Source: Microbacterium sp. Leaf288 (GTDB lineage: Bacteria > Actinomycetota > Actinomycetes > Actinomycetales > Microbacteriaceae). From it: a DNA stretch of 64,000 nucleotides. The stretch spans positions 62,001-126,000 of the forward strand of contig NZ_LMNI01000014.1 in assembly GCF_001422925.1 (NCBI RefSeq), written 5' to 3'. Positions 7,999-16,408 of this stretch are shown here, one piece after another (position 1 is the first letter of the stretch; every line of letters begins with the position of its first letter). Below the pieces are notes generated by a model. It was given only the letters and a program-made list of their open reading frames with translations, was not told the DNA's origin and did not search any database. Both the position numbers and the translations under genes were made by a program.

Positions 7999-8922
7999 AT
8001 GAGCACTTCGGACCAGCGCTGGTTCCATCGCCGCGGCGATCTCGCCCGGGACGGGTGGGAGAGCGTCGTCGACGAGAACACCCCGGGCTGGGCGCACACC
8101 GGCATCCGGGTCGCCGACCTGACGGCGACCGACTCGCTCGCTCTCGCGCCGGCAGGCGTCGAGCGCATCGTCGTGCCGCTGTCGGGGTCGTTCACGGTCG
8201 CTTACTTCGAGGGTGCCGACACCACGACGACGCGGCTGAAGGGTCGGGCGTCGGTGTTCGACGGGCCGACCGACGTGCTCTACCTCTCGTCCGCGGCGAC
8301 CGCTGTGCTCACCGGCGTCGGCCGTGTCGCGATCGCGACGTCGCCGACCGACGTCGTGAAGCCGAGCGTGCACATCCCGGCGTCCGACACTCCCGTCGAG
8401 CTGCGGGGAGCGGGCCGCTCGAGCCGCCAGGTGCACAACTTCGGCACGCCGCAGGCGCTGGACGCGGCGCGGCTCATCGTGTGCGAGGTGATCACTCCGG
8501 CTGAGAACTGGTCGTCGTACCCGCCGCACAAGCACGACGAGCACGTGCCGGGTCACGAGTCGCGTCTCGAGGAGATCTACTACTTCGAGACGGCGCCGGT
8601 GGCGGGATCGGATGCCGCGGCCGAGACCGCGTTCGGCATGTTCAGCACCTACTCGTCCCCGGCGGGCGAGATCGACATCAACGCGATGGTGCGCACCGGC
8701 GACATCGCGCTCGTGCCCTTCGGCTACCACGGCCCCGCCGTCGCCGCTCCGGGGTACGACCTCTACTACCTCAACGTCATGGCCGGCCCCGACCCCGAGC
8801 GGGAGTGGCTGATCAGCGACGACCCCGCGCACGCGTGGGTGCGTGACACCTGGGCCGGGCAGAGCGTCGACGAGCGACTGCCCCATACGAACGACTCGAA
8901 CGACAAGGAAGGCGACCGCTGA
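7999..8922 (+). CDS. iolB: 5-deoxy-glucuronate isomerase
   Basis: Encodes 307 residues, the usual length for IolB, with two cupin-type halves. It isomerises 5-deoxy-D-glucuronate to 5-dehydro-2-deoxy-D-gluconate, the substrate of IolC. The metal-binding core is visible as SSYPPHKHDEHVPGHESRLEEIYYFE (two His and a Glu in the classic order) followed by PFGYHGPAVAAPGYDLYYLNVMAG. The long upstream open frame is a shadow reading through iolA; the ATG at 7999 gives the family N-terminus. The stop TGA overlaps the iolD ATG by one base. Confidence 0.92.
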   Translation: MSTSDQRWFHRRGDLARDGWESVVDENTPGWAHTGIRVADLTATDSLALAPAGVERIVVPLSGSFTVAYFEGADTTTTRLKGRASVFDGPTDVLYLSSAATAVLTGVGRVAIATSPTDVVKPSVHIPASDTPVELRGAGRSSRQVHNFGTPQALDAARLIVCEVITPAENWSSYPPHKHDEHVPGHESRLEEIYYFETAPVAGSDAAAETAFGMFSTYSSPAGEIDINAMVRTGDIALVPFGYHGPAVAAPGYDLYYLNVMAGPDPEREWLISDDPAHAWVRDTWAGQSVDERLPHTNDSNDKEGDR

Positions 8923-10835
8923 TGGGCGTGACGCGACGGATGACGGTCAGCCAGGCGCTCGTGGAGTTCCTGGCGCACCAGTGGACCGTGGACGGCGACA
9001 TCCGGGAGCGCACGATCCCCGGTATGTTCGGCATCTTCGGCCACGGCAACGTGGCCGGCATCGGCCAGGCGCTGAAGCAGTTCCACGTCGAGAATCCCGA
9101 CCTGATGCCGTACCACCAGGCCCGCAACGAGCAGGCGATGGTGCACCAGGCCGTCGGTTACGCGCGCATGCACCGCCGCCGTGGCACCTACGCGTCGGCC
9201 GCGTCGGTCGGCCCGGGCGCGGCGAACATGCTCACCGCCGCGGCCCTCGCCACGACCAACCGCCTGCCCGCGCTGCTGCTGCCGAGCGACACGTTCGCGA
9301 CCCGCGTCGCCGACCCGGTGCTGCAGCAGCTCGAGCAGCCGTGGGACATCGGACTCACCGTCAACGACGCGTTCCGGCCGCTGTCGAAGTTCTTCGACCG
9401 CGTGCAGCGGCCCGAGCAGCTGTACTCGATCGCCCTCGCCGCGATGCGCGTGCTCACCGACCCCGCCGAGACCGGCGCCGTCACCATCGCGCTCCCCGAA
9501 GACGTGCAGGCCGAGGCGCTCGACGTGCCCGTCGAGTTCCTGCAGGACCGCGAGTGGCACCTGCGCCGACCCCTGCCCGAGCGCGGTCCGCTCGCCCGCG
9601 CCGTCGCCGCCATCCGCGGTGCGAAGAACCCGCTCATCGTCGCAGGGGGTGGCGTCATCTACTCGGGCGCCGAGGAGCAGCTGCGCGCCCTCGTCGAGGC
9701 CACCGGCATCCCGGTCGGCACCTCGCAGGCGGGCGGCGGATCGCTGAACTGGGACCACCCGCAGAACCTCGGCGGCATCGGCGCGACCGGCACGCTCGCC
9801 GCCAACCGCCTCGCGGCCGAGGCCGACGTGATCATCGGCATCGGCACGCGGTACAGCGACTTCACCACCGCGTCGCGCACGGCGTTCCAGAACCCGGACG
9901 TCGTGTTCGTGAACATCAACATCGCCTCGTTCGACGCGTACAAGCACGGCTCGCAGCTGCCGGTCGTCGCCGACGCGCGTGAGGCGCTCACCGAGCTGTC
10001 GATCGAGCTCGAAGGGTACGAGGTCAGCCCCGAGTACTCGGAGCGGATCGCCCGCGACAAGGCGGAGTGGGATGCTGCCGTCGATGCGGCGTTCGTGCCC
10101 TCAGGGCTCGACCTGCCCGGCCAGCCGGAGATCATCGGCGCCGTGCAGTCGACCAGCGCCCCGGAGGACGTCATCGTCCAGGCCGCCGGATCCCTCCCCG
10201 GCGACCTCCACAAGCTGTGGCGCGTGCGCGACCCGCTCGGCTACCACGTCGAGTACGCGTTCTCCTGCATGGGCTACGAGATCGCCGGGGGACTGGGCGC
10301 CAAGCGCGGCCTTCTCGCCGACGGCGACGACCGCGACGTCATCGTGATGGTCGGCGACGGGTCGTACCTGATGCTCAACACCGAGCTCGTCACGGCGGTC
10401 GCCGAGGGCATCAAGATCATCGTCGTGCTCATCCAGAACCACGGCTACGCCTCGATCGGCCACCTGTCCGAGACCGTCGGCTCGGAGCGCTTCGGCACCT
10501 TGTACCGCGAGTACGACGGCGAGGCCCGCAACTTCCAGGGCGAGAAGATCCTTCCCGTCGACCTCGCCATGAACGCGCGCAGCTACGGCGTCGACGTCAT
10601 CGAGATCGAGCCCGGCGCCTCGGCCATCGACGACCTCAAGGCGGCCGTCGCGCAGGCGAAGGCATCCGAGAAGTCCACGTTCATCCACATCAACAGCGAC
10701 CCGCTCATCTACGCGCCCGACGGCGCCGGCTGGTGGGACGTGCCGGTGCCCGAGGTCTCGACCCTCGGATCCACGCAGCGGGCGCGCGAGGAGTACCTCG
10801 AACAGAGGGCGGCGCAGCGTCCGTTGCACGGGTGA
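8922..10835 (+). CDS. iolD: 3D-(3,5/4)-trihydroxycyclohexane-1,2-dione acylhydrolase
   Basis: Encodes 637 residues of a thiamine-diphosphate enzyme, the family's normal size. It opens the ring of diketo-inositol to give 5-deoxy-glucuronate. The N-terminal pyrimidine-binding domain shows GMFGIFGHGNVAGIG with the catalytic Glu in YHQARNEQAM. The middle domain starts near residue 210. The C-terminal diphosphate-binding motif is GDGSYLMLNTELVTAVAEG, closing with NHGYASIGHLSETVGSERFG. AAGGAAGG before the start is a good ribosome site. It is the last gene of the run; iolG, iolE and iolH are not in the window. Confidence 0.93.
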   Translation: MGVTRRMTVSQALVEFLAHQWTVDGDIRERTIPGMFGIFGHGNVAGIGQALKQFHVENPDLMPYHQARNEQAMVHQAVGYARMHRRRGTYASAASVGPGAANMLTAAALATTNRLPALLLPSDTFATRVADPVLQQLEQPWDIGLTVNDAFRPLSKFFDRVQRPEQLYSIALAAMRVLTDPAETGAVTIALPEDVQAEALDVPVEFLQDREWHLRRPLPERGPLARAVAAIRGAKNPLIVAGGGVIYSGAEEQLRALVEATGIPVGTSQAGGGSLNWDHPQNLGGIGATGTLAANRLAAEADVIIGIGTRYSDFTTASRTAFQNPDVVFVNINIASFDAYKHGSQLPVVADAREALTELSIELEGYEVSPEYSERIARDKAEWDAAVDAAFVPSGLDLPGQPEIIGAVQSTSAPEDVIVQAAGSLPGDLHKLWRVRDPLGYHVEYAFSCMGYEIAGGLGAKRGLLADGDDRDVIVMVGDGSYLMLNTELVTAVAEGIKIIVVLIQNHGYASIGHLSETVGSERFGTLYREYDGEARNFQGEKILPVDLAMNARSYGVDVIEIEPGASAIDDLKAAVAQAKASEKSTFIHINSDPLIYAPDGAGWWDVPVPEVSTLGSTQRAREEYLEQRAAQRPLHG

Positions 10836-10872
10836 GCGGGTGGAGGCTGCAGCCTGGCGGCGCCCGACAGTC

Positions 10873-10886
10873 CGTCCGGCCGGACG
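10873..10886. terminator. 14-bp perfect palindrome after iolD
   Basis: CGTCCGGCCGGACG lies 38 bp past the iolD stop and could end the inositol transcript. It has no U-tract, and it could instead be a protein-binding site for the following gene, whose candidate -10 box TAGCCT is at 10923-10928. Confidence 0.35.
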
Positions 10887-10963
10887 TGCTTAATACGACT
10901 GTCCGAGCCTTTCCCCCGTGGGTAGCCTGAGGCGACCCACCTCGCACCGAAGGGAGTCCGGGC

Positions 10964-12241
10964 ATGGCAGGCTGGCGCATCCGCGACTATCACGCCGACG
11001 ACGTCGACGGCATCCTGCGGCTCTGGGAGCAGGTCACCGCGGAGGGCGTCGAGCCCGTCTACAGCCTCTCCGAAGTGCTCGCGTCGTGTGCGAAGGACCA
11101 CGCGGTGGTCGCCGTCGTCGGCGAGCAGATCGTCGGTGCCGCGATCGGCCGCGCCGCGCACGCGCAGGGCTGGGTCGTCTTCCTCGCCACCGCGTCGCAT
11201 GTGCGCGGCATGGGCATCGGCTCGTCGCTCCTCGCCGCGCTCGAGGCGCGCATGGCGCCGCAGGGCATCTCCAAGCTCTCCGCACTCATGCCGGCAGCCG
11301 AGACGAAGATGGGCGCATTCCTGCACCAGGGGTTCGCGCTCAAGCAGGACCTCCACTACTTCGAGCGGCACATCCCGGTGCAGCGCGAAGAGCTCAAGCG
11401 CCTCGCCGAGCTCGGCGGCCGGGTCCTGCCCCGCGGGCTGTGGGACGCCGTCGGCGGCATGAACGCCGAGAAGGAGCTGCTCGAGCGGCGGGTGGTGCTG
11501 CCGCTCGCGCAGTCGGAGCTCGCCGACCGGTTCGGCGTGGTGCCGCCGCGGGCGATCGTGCTGTTCGGGCCGCCGGGCACCGGCAAGACGACCTTCGCCA
11601 AGGCGATCGCCTCCCGCCTGGAGTGGTCGTTCGTCGAGGTCTTCCCGTCCCGGCTCGCGTCGCACCCGGGTGGCCTGGCGGGCGCATTGCGCGAGACGTT
11701 CGCGACGATCGCCGAGCTCGAGCACGCGGTGGTCTTCATCGACGAGGTCGAAGAGATCGCCTCGCACCGCCAGGGCGAGCCGCCGTCGCCCACGCAGGGC
11801 GTGACGAACGAGCTGCTCAAGATCATCCCCGCCTTCCGCGAGCAGCCCGGACGCCTCCTGATCTGCGCGACCAACTTCATCAGATCGCTGGATGCCGCGT
11901 TCCTCCGGCACGGCCGGTTCGACTACGTGATCCCTATCGGGCTTCCCGACGAGCAGGCTCGTGACGCCATCTGGCGCCGGTACGTGCCGGACGCCGCGGT
12001 CGGCATCGACATGCCCGAGCTCGTGGCGATGACCGACGGATTCTCGCCCGCCGACATCGAGTTCGCCGCGCGCAAGGCGTCGCAGTCCGCCCTCGAGAAC
12101 GCCGTGGACTCGGGTTCGTCCGAGCCCGAGGGCCCGTTCATGACCGACTACACCGCGGCGATCGCGGGCACCCGCGCAACGGTCTCGGCCCAGGTCGCCG
12201 CCGACTTCCTCGAGGACATCGAGACGGTCGGCCGCCTGTAG
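10964..12241 (+). CDS. GNAT acetyltransferase fused to AAA+ ATPase
   Basis: Encodes 425 residues with two domains. Residues ~4-135 are a GNAT acetyltransferase: acceptor-site core AVVAVVGEQIVGAAIG and the acetyl-CoA loop RGMGIGSSLL (81-90). Residues ~165-410 are a classic AAA+ ATPase of the FtsH/Cdc48 type: Walker A GPPGTGKT (202-209), Walker B VVFIDEVEE (257-265), sensor 1 ATN (302-304) and candidate arginine fingers R315 and R318 in LRHGRFDYVI. The lid follows with FSPADIEFAARKA. It appears monocistronic, with AGGGAG before the ATG. The fusion suggests an ATP-driven machine that acetylates or remodels protein targets; no substrate is indicated. Confidence 0.85.
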   Translation: MAGWRIRDYHADDVDGILRLWEQVTAEGVEPVYSLSEVLASCAKDHAVVAVVGEQIVGAAIGRAAHAQGWVVFLATASHVRGMGIGSSLLAALEARMAPQGISKLSALMPAAETKMGAFLHQGFALKQDLHYFERHIPVQREELKRLAELGGRVLPRGLWDAVGGMNAEKELLERRVVLPLAQSELADRFGVVPPRAIVLFGPPGTGKTTFAKAIASRLEWSFVEVFPSRLASHPGGLAGALRETFATIAELEHAVVFIDEVEEIASHRQGEPPSPTQGVTNELLKIIPAFREQPGRLLICATNFIRSLDAAFLRHGRFDYVIPIGLPDEQARDAIWRRYVPDAAVGIDMPELVAMTDGFSPADIEFAARKASQSALENAVDSGSSEPEGPFMTDYTAAIAGTRATVSAQVAADFLEDIETVGRL

Positions 12242-12452
12242 CGGAATCGATCAATCTGCTGAGAGTGGCGGGGTCCGGGCGCCGAGCGGGCACGGTCCGA
12301 CCCTAGGCTGGATCGCACAAGGGGAGTACTCCCGCCTGCGGCACGCTCGTCACTACGGATCCAGCGCCGGATCCCGGGCTGCCGGCCCTTCGGGGCGGAG
12401 GAGACCTTGGCGTTCTTCGTCACGCCACGTCTCCGATCCGGAAGGAAACCCC

Positions 12453-13343
12453 ATGGGTTCGCTCAATCGTCTCTTCGGCCTCGCCGCCAAGGCCCTCGAC
12501 TCGTCCGACTCGAAGGGCGCAAAGCCCGGCGGCGCCACGGACTGGCGCTCGATGGTGCGCGATGTGGCCGGTGCTGTCACCGGCGATCAGCGCCCCGCTG
12601 CGGCTCCACCCGCGGCCGCCCCGTGGCAGCCCGCGCCAGCCGCCACCGCGCCTGCGGCGTCGGTCGGCCTCACCCCGCCTCCGGCGTCGAGCGCTCCCGG
12701 CGCTGCCGCGCCGCACGCGCGCGCCCCCCACACGGCCGCACCCGTGACCGCCGCCGACCGGGCGGCGATCGCCCGCTACGAGTACCTGCTGCAGACCTCC
12801 GACCCGCACCAGGTCGAGGCCATCCACCGGGAGGCCTTCGCGCGGCTCACGCCCGAGCAGCGGGCGCAGGTGCAGGCCGGGATGCGCGCCGAGCTGCGCC
12901 CGGCCGAGCAGCCGCGCTCCGCCGAGGCGCCGGACCTCGCGCGTGCGGCAGCCCGCACCGAGGCGGTGCGGCCCGGGGCGATGGCGGGCCTGCTCGCGCG
13001 GGTCGGCCGCACCGGCCGCGGTGGGTCCACCGCCGGAGGCATGGCCCGCGGCGCCGCACTCGTGGGCGCCGGGGGAGTGCTCGGCGCCGTCGCCGGGGCC
13101 ACGGTGGTCAGCGCCGTCGCGGTCCCGCTGCTGGCCGAGGCGGCAACGCTGGGCGTGGACTTCGATGCGATCGCCGGCGGCGTCGACCTCGACGCGATCG
13201 CGGGCGGTGTCGATCTCGACGGCGCGGGCGACCTCGTCGCCGGAGCCTCCGACCAGCTCGCGGGCGCCGGCGAGGCGGTGACCGGCATCGGCGAGCAGAT
13301 CTCGAACTTCGAGCTGCCGGGCCTCCGCGACCTGTTCGGCTGA
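12453..13343 (+). CDS. Ala/Pro-rich hypothetical protein with C-terminal hydrophobic region
   Basis: Encodes 296 residues; GGAAGGA at about 12440 supports the ATG at 12453. Residues ~45-105 are Pro/Ala-rich and probably disordered. Residues ~110-160 form a compact helical patch (IARYEYLLQTSDPHQVEAI then FARLTPEQRAQVQAGMRAEL). A Gly/Ala/Val hydrophobic stretch near 190-225 could span or associate with the membrane. Next comes a short internal repeat, GVDFDAIAG-GVDLDAIAG-GVDLDG. I recognise no functional family. It stands alone between two strong hairpins and a 211-bp leader region without other clear features. Confidence 0.75.
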   Translation: MGSLNRLFGLAAKALDSSDSKGAKPGGATDWRSMVRDVAGAVTGDQRPAAAPPAAAPWQPAPAATAPAASVGLTPPPASSAPGAAAPHARAPHTAAPVTAADRAAIARYEYLLQTSDPHQVEAIHREAFARLTPEQRAQVQAGMRAELRPAEQPRSAEAPDLARAAARTEAVRPGAMAGLLARVGRTGRGGSTAGGMARGAALVGAGGVLGAVAGATVVSAVAVPLLAEAATLGVDFDAIAGGVDLDAIAGGVDLDGAGDLVAGASDQLAGAGEAVTGIGEQISNFELPGLRDLFG

Positions 13344-13359
13344 CACCCCGGAGGATCGC

Positions 13360-13382
13360 GGATGCCGCGGGCCGCGGCATCC
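13360..13382. terminator. GC hairpin downstream of the Ala/Pro-rich gene
   Basis: GGATGCCGCGG and CCGCGGCATCC are exact complements separated by one base, 17 bp past the stop codon. It is the first of two hairpins between convergent genes. Confidence 0.55.
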
Positions 13383-13394
13383 CTCCCCCCGATG

Positions 13395-13430
13395 CACGAG
13401 ACCCCCTGCCGAGCGGCAGGGGGTCTCGTG
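13395..13430. terminator. Strong 16-bp stem terminator between convergent genes
   Basis: CACGAGACCCCCTGCC and GGCAGGGGGTCTCGTG form a perfect 16-bp stem with loop GAGC. It lies between the stops of the Ala/Pro-rich gene and the minus-strand oxidoreductase and should end transcription from both sides. Confidence 0.8.
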
Positions 13431-13444
13431 TGAAGCGGGGTGCG

Positions 13445-14575
13445 TCAGAGCGTGGCGGCCAGCGGGTCGAAGTCCGCGGGGAGGGAGCCGACCTCGCCGA
13501 GGGTGCTCTCGACGTCGACGTAGGTGCGCGACGCCGCGGCCTCCTCGATCGACAGCAGGGTGTCGAGCACGTGGTACCCGAACTCGCCGGTGGCGATGTG
13601 CGGGCGGCTGTCGCGGATCGAGCGGGCCATGTCGAGAAGGCCCAGACCGCGGCCGGTGAGCACGCCCTCCTGGGGCACCTGGATGATCTCCTGCTCCCTC
13701 ACCGATACGTCGGTGAGCGGGCGCGTGATCGTGATGTCCCCGCCGAAGTAGTTCGGGTCGGGGATCACGATCGTGCCCTCGGTGCCGTTGATCTCGACGA
13801 TGCCGTGGCGCTTGAGCGGCGAGTCGGTGCTGTACAGGCTCTGCGCCTGGCCGCCCCGCTCGAAGTCCATCAGCACCGACAGGGTCGACGGGATCTCGAC
13901 GGGGAACTCCTGACCGGCGAGCTCGCCGACCTGCACCTTGCGGGTCGGCGAGCCTTTCAGGCCGAGGGCCGCGACCGACGCGACGGGGCCGAACACGTGC
14001 ACGAGCGCCGACACGTAGTACGGACCCATGTCGAGGAGCGGTCCGCCGCCCTTGGCGTACAGGAACGCGGGGTTCGGGTGGAAGATCTCGGGACCCTGCC
14101 ACTGGAACGAGGTCGTCGCGAACAGCGGGCGGCCGATGTCGCCGCGCGCGATCGCGCGCTTGGCCGTCTGCACGCCCGGGCCGAGCACGGTGTCGGGCGC
14201 GACGCCGACGCGCAGGCCCGCAGCATCCGCCGCCGTGAGAAGCCGCAGGGACTCCTCGCGGTCGATGCCGATCGGCTTCTCGGTCCAGACGTGCTTGCCC
14301 GCCGCGATGATCGCCAGCGAGACCTCGACGTGCACCGCCGGGATCGTGAGGTTGACGACGATGTCGACATCGGGGTCGTTCAGCACGAGGTCGATGCCGC
14401 CGGCGTGGGGCACGCCGTACCTCTCGGCCTGCGCCTTCGCGCGGTCCTCGAGGAGGTCGCCGATCGCGATGACGCGCACGTCGGGGAAGCTCGACAGGTG
14501 CGTCAGATACTGGTCGCTGATGTTGCCGGCGCCGATGATGCCGACGCCGACTGCTCCGGAGGAAGACGTGGTCAT
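13445..14575 (-). CDS. Gfo/Idh/MocA family oxidoreductase
   Basis: Encodes 376 residues. The N-terminal Rossmann fold shows VGIIGAGNISDQYL (NAD(P) site), and the catalytic-region motif is EKPIG near residue 123. The C-terminal half has APDTVLGPGVQTA and GGGPLLDMGPYYV, both also present in the gene at 39620, so the two are paralogues. The family oxidises or reduces sugars and polyols. It is divergent from a TetR gene, with a perfect palindrome between them, so that TetR probably controls it. Substrate unknown. Confidence 0.85.
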   Translation of the reverse strand: MTTSSSGAVGVGIIGAGNISDQYLTHLSSFPDVRVIAIGDLLEDRAKAQAERYGVPHAGGIDLVLNDPDVDIVVNLTIPAVHVEVSLAIIAAGKHVWTEKPIGIDREESLRLLTAADAAGLRVGVAPDTVLGPGVQTAKRAIARGDIGRPLFATTSFQWQGPEIFHPNPAFLYAKGGGPLLDMGPYYVSALVHVFGPVASVAALGLKGSPTRKVQVGELAGQEFPVEIPSTLSVLMDFERGGQAQSLYSTDSPLKRHGIVEINGTEGTIVIPDPNYFGGDITITRPLTDVSVREQEIIQVPQEGVLTGRGLGLLDMARSIRDSRPHIATGEFGYHVLDTLLSIEEAAASRTYVDVESTLGEVGSLPADFDPLAATL

Positions 14576-14592
14576 CGGGAAAAGGTACCACG

Positions 14593-14614
14593 AAAACCTC
14601 CATGTGGAGGTTTT
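14593..14614. promoter_or_regulatory. TetR operator: perfect palindrome
   Basis: Arms AAAACCTCC and GGAGGTTTT are exact complements around ATGT. The site is 18 bp from the oxidoreductase start and 21 bp from the proposed TetR start, so a bound dimer would cover both promoters. It is AT-richer than its surroundings. One in-frame ATG (14602) lies inside it and is therefore unlikely as a start. Confidence 0.75.
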
Positions 14615-14634
14615 TCTCCGATAGCATGGTCCGC

Positions 14635-15261
14635 ATGGCCGAAGCGGAGCACCAGCCGACCCCGCGGGGGTCGTACGCGAAGGGCGTCGCGCGTCGCCAG
14701 GAGATCCTCGACCGTGCCATCGAGGTGTTCGCCAAGCGCGGTTCCGACCGCACCAGCCTGCGCGCGATCGCCGAGGAGGTCGGCGTCACGCACGCCGCGC
14801 TCAAGCACTACTTCGGGTCGCTCGAAGAGCTCCTGATCGCGGTCTACCGCCAGTCGGAGTCCCGCGGCGAGGACTGGGAGCCCGTTCCTCCCGATGTGAC
14901 GCCCACCGAGCTCCTTCGCCGCTGGAGCGATGCCAACCACGAGGTGCAGGGGCTCGTGCAGCTCTACTCGTCGCTCGTCGCATCGGCTCTCGAGGAGGGG
15001 CACCCCGCCGCGCGGGAGTTCGCGACCGAGCGATTCGTCCGCGTGCGCACCGAGATCGCCGAGCGCGTGCGCCACAACCAGCGGGCGGGTCGCATCCGGG
15101 CCGACGTCGACCCGCTGGCCACCGCCGCGCTCGTGATCGCGGCATCGGACGGCCTGCAGACCCAGTGGCTGCTCGACCCCGACGCCCCGCAGGACGCCGC
15201 CCTCGCGCTCCTCGACCAGCTGCTCTCGGAGCCGGCCCCGGCCGGGCGCCCGGCGGTCTGA
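14635..15261 (+). CDS. TetR family transcriptional regulator
   Basis: Encodes 208 residues. The N-terminal helix-turn-helix domain is clear: RRQEILDRAIEVFAKRG, then TSLRAIAEEVGVTHAALKHY. The remaining ~140 residues form a typical divergent ligand domain. In-frame ATGs occur at 14602, 14626 and 14635. The last is chosen because the -10-like TAGCAT at 14622-14627 sits 7 bases before it, giving a leaderless mRNA, and the first lies in the operator. It likely represses itself, the downstream FUSC gene (13-bp gap) and the divergent oxidoreductase. Confidence 0.85.
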   Translation: MAEAEHQPTPRGSYAKGVARRQEILDRAIEVFAKRGSDRTSLRAIAEEVGVTHAALKHYFGSLEELLIAVYRQSESRGEDWEPVPPDVTPTELLRRWSDANHEVQGLVQLYSSLVASALEEGHPAAREFATERFVRVRTEIAERVRHNQRAGRIRADVDPLATAALVIAASDGLQTQWLLDPDAPQDAALALLDQLLSEPAPAGRPAV

Positions 15262-15274
15262 GCCGGGAGGACGG

Positions 15275-16324
15275 ATGCCGCAGCACAGCGCCGGCCGCCG
15301 ATTCGCGGCCGACCTGGGCCACGCGGTCTCGAGCCTGTTCCGCCTCGCGCCGGCCCCGGCGCCGCGGTGGGCGATCGGCCTGCGCGCGGCGATCGCCATG
15401 GCCGTGCCGATCGCGGCGATGACGCTGCTCGGGCGTGCCGATCTCGGCTTTCAGGCGGCGACCGGCGCGTTCGTCGCGCTGTACGGCACGCACCTCCCGG
15501 TCCGTGAGCGGGCGCGCGTCGTGCCCTTCGTCGCGGGCGGCCTGGTCCTGGCCGCCGTGCTCGGCGCCCTCGCGGGCCCGTCGCCGGTATGGACGCTGAT
15601 CGGGCTCGCGATCGTCGCGCTCGTCGCGGCCGTCGCGATGTTCGGCTTCGCCGTCGGTCCGCCCGGCCCGCTTTTCGTCGTGCTCGTCTACGGGCTCTCG
15701 GCGCACATCGTGGCGTCGGGAGCGGATGCCGCCACCTACGTCGCCGCGGTGGCCTGCGGCATCCTGTTCGCCTCGGTCGTGTCACTGGCTCCGCTGGTGC
15801 TGGCCAGCCGCCGCCGCCTCGCCGCGCGACCGCTGCGCGAGGTGCTGCCCGGGCCGGCCTGGCCGCCGGGGGCGCGGATGCTCGTGATCCGCGTCGCCCT
15901 CGTGACGGTGGTCGGGATCGCGGTGGGACTGTTCGTCGACCCCGATCGCGCCTACTGGATCGTGGGCGCCGCCATCGCGGTCGTCGGTGTCGCCGCCGAC
16001 CGGCGGGCCGCCTTCAGCCGTGGGCTGCACCGCATGATCGGCACGATCCTCGGTGCCGGCGTGTACCTGCTGCTGGCGCCGCTGCCGATCCCGGCGCTGT
16101 GGCTCGCGCTGCTCCTGGGCGTGCTGCAGTTCACGATCGAGCTGTTCGTCGTGCGCAACTACGCCCTGGCCCTCGTCTTCATCACGCCGCTCGTCCTCCT
16201 GCTCACGGGCGCTGCGACGGGTGCCGTCGACACGGTGGCGGTCGCGACCGAGCGCGTGATCGACACGCTGGCGGGCGCCGCGCTGGGCGCGGCGAGCGGC
16301 GTGCTGCACGCGCGCGACGACTGA
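15275..16324 (+). CDS. FUSC family membrane protein
   Basis: Encodes 349 residues with about ten hydrophobic segments in two blocks (residues ~30-165 and ~205-345), the arrangement of FUSC / aromatic-acid exporter (AaeB-like) proteins. The second block carries YWIVGAAIAVVGVAADRRAAFSRGLHRMIGTILGAG, matching the FUSC signature of an Arg-rich cytoplasmic turn. It lacks the long soluble tail of some relatives. GGGAGGA precedes the ATG. It is co-transcribed with the TetR gene and probably exports a compound that the regulator senses. Confidence 0.75.
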   Translation: MPQHSAGRRFAADLGHAVSSLFRLAPAPAPRWAIGLRAAIAMAVPIAAMTLLGRADLGFQAATGAFVALYGTHLPVRERARVVPFVAGGLVLAAVLGALAGPSPVWTLIGLAIVALVAAVAMFGFAVGPPGPLFVVLVYGLSAHIVASGADAATYVAAVACGILFASVVSLAPLVLASRRRLAARPLREVLPGPAWPPGARMLVIRVALVTVVGIAVGLFVDPDRAYWIVGAAIAVVGVAADRRAAFSRGLHRMIGTILGAGVYLLLAPLPIPALWLALLLGVLQFTIELFVVRNYALALVFITPLVLLLTGAATGAVDTVAVATERVIDTLAGAALGAASGVLHARDD

Positions 16325-16408
16325 CGCGACGGCATCCATCGATCGGTTGATCCTCGAGTCGGCGGCCCGCTCGATGCGTCGCGGGACCCGCGGGGATGGA
16401 CTGATGGG

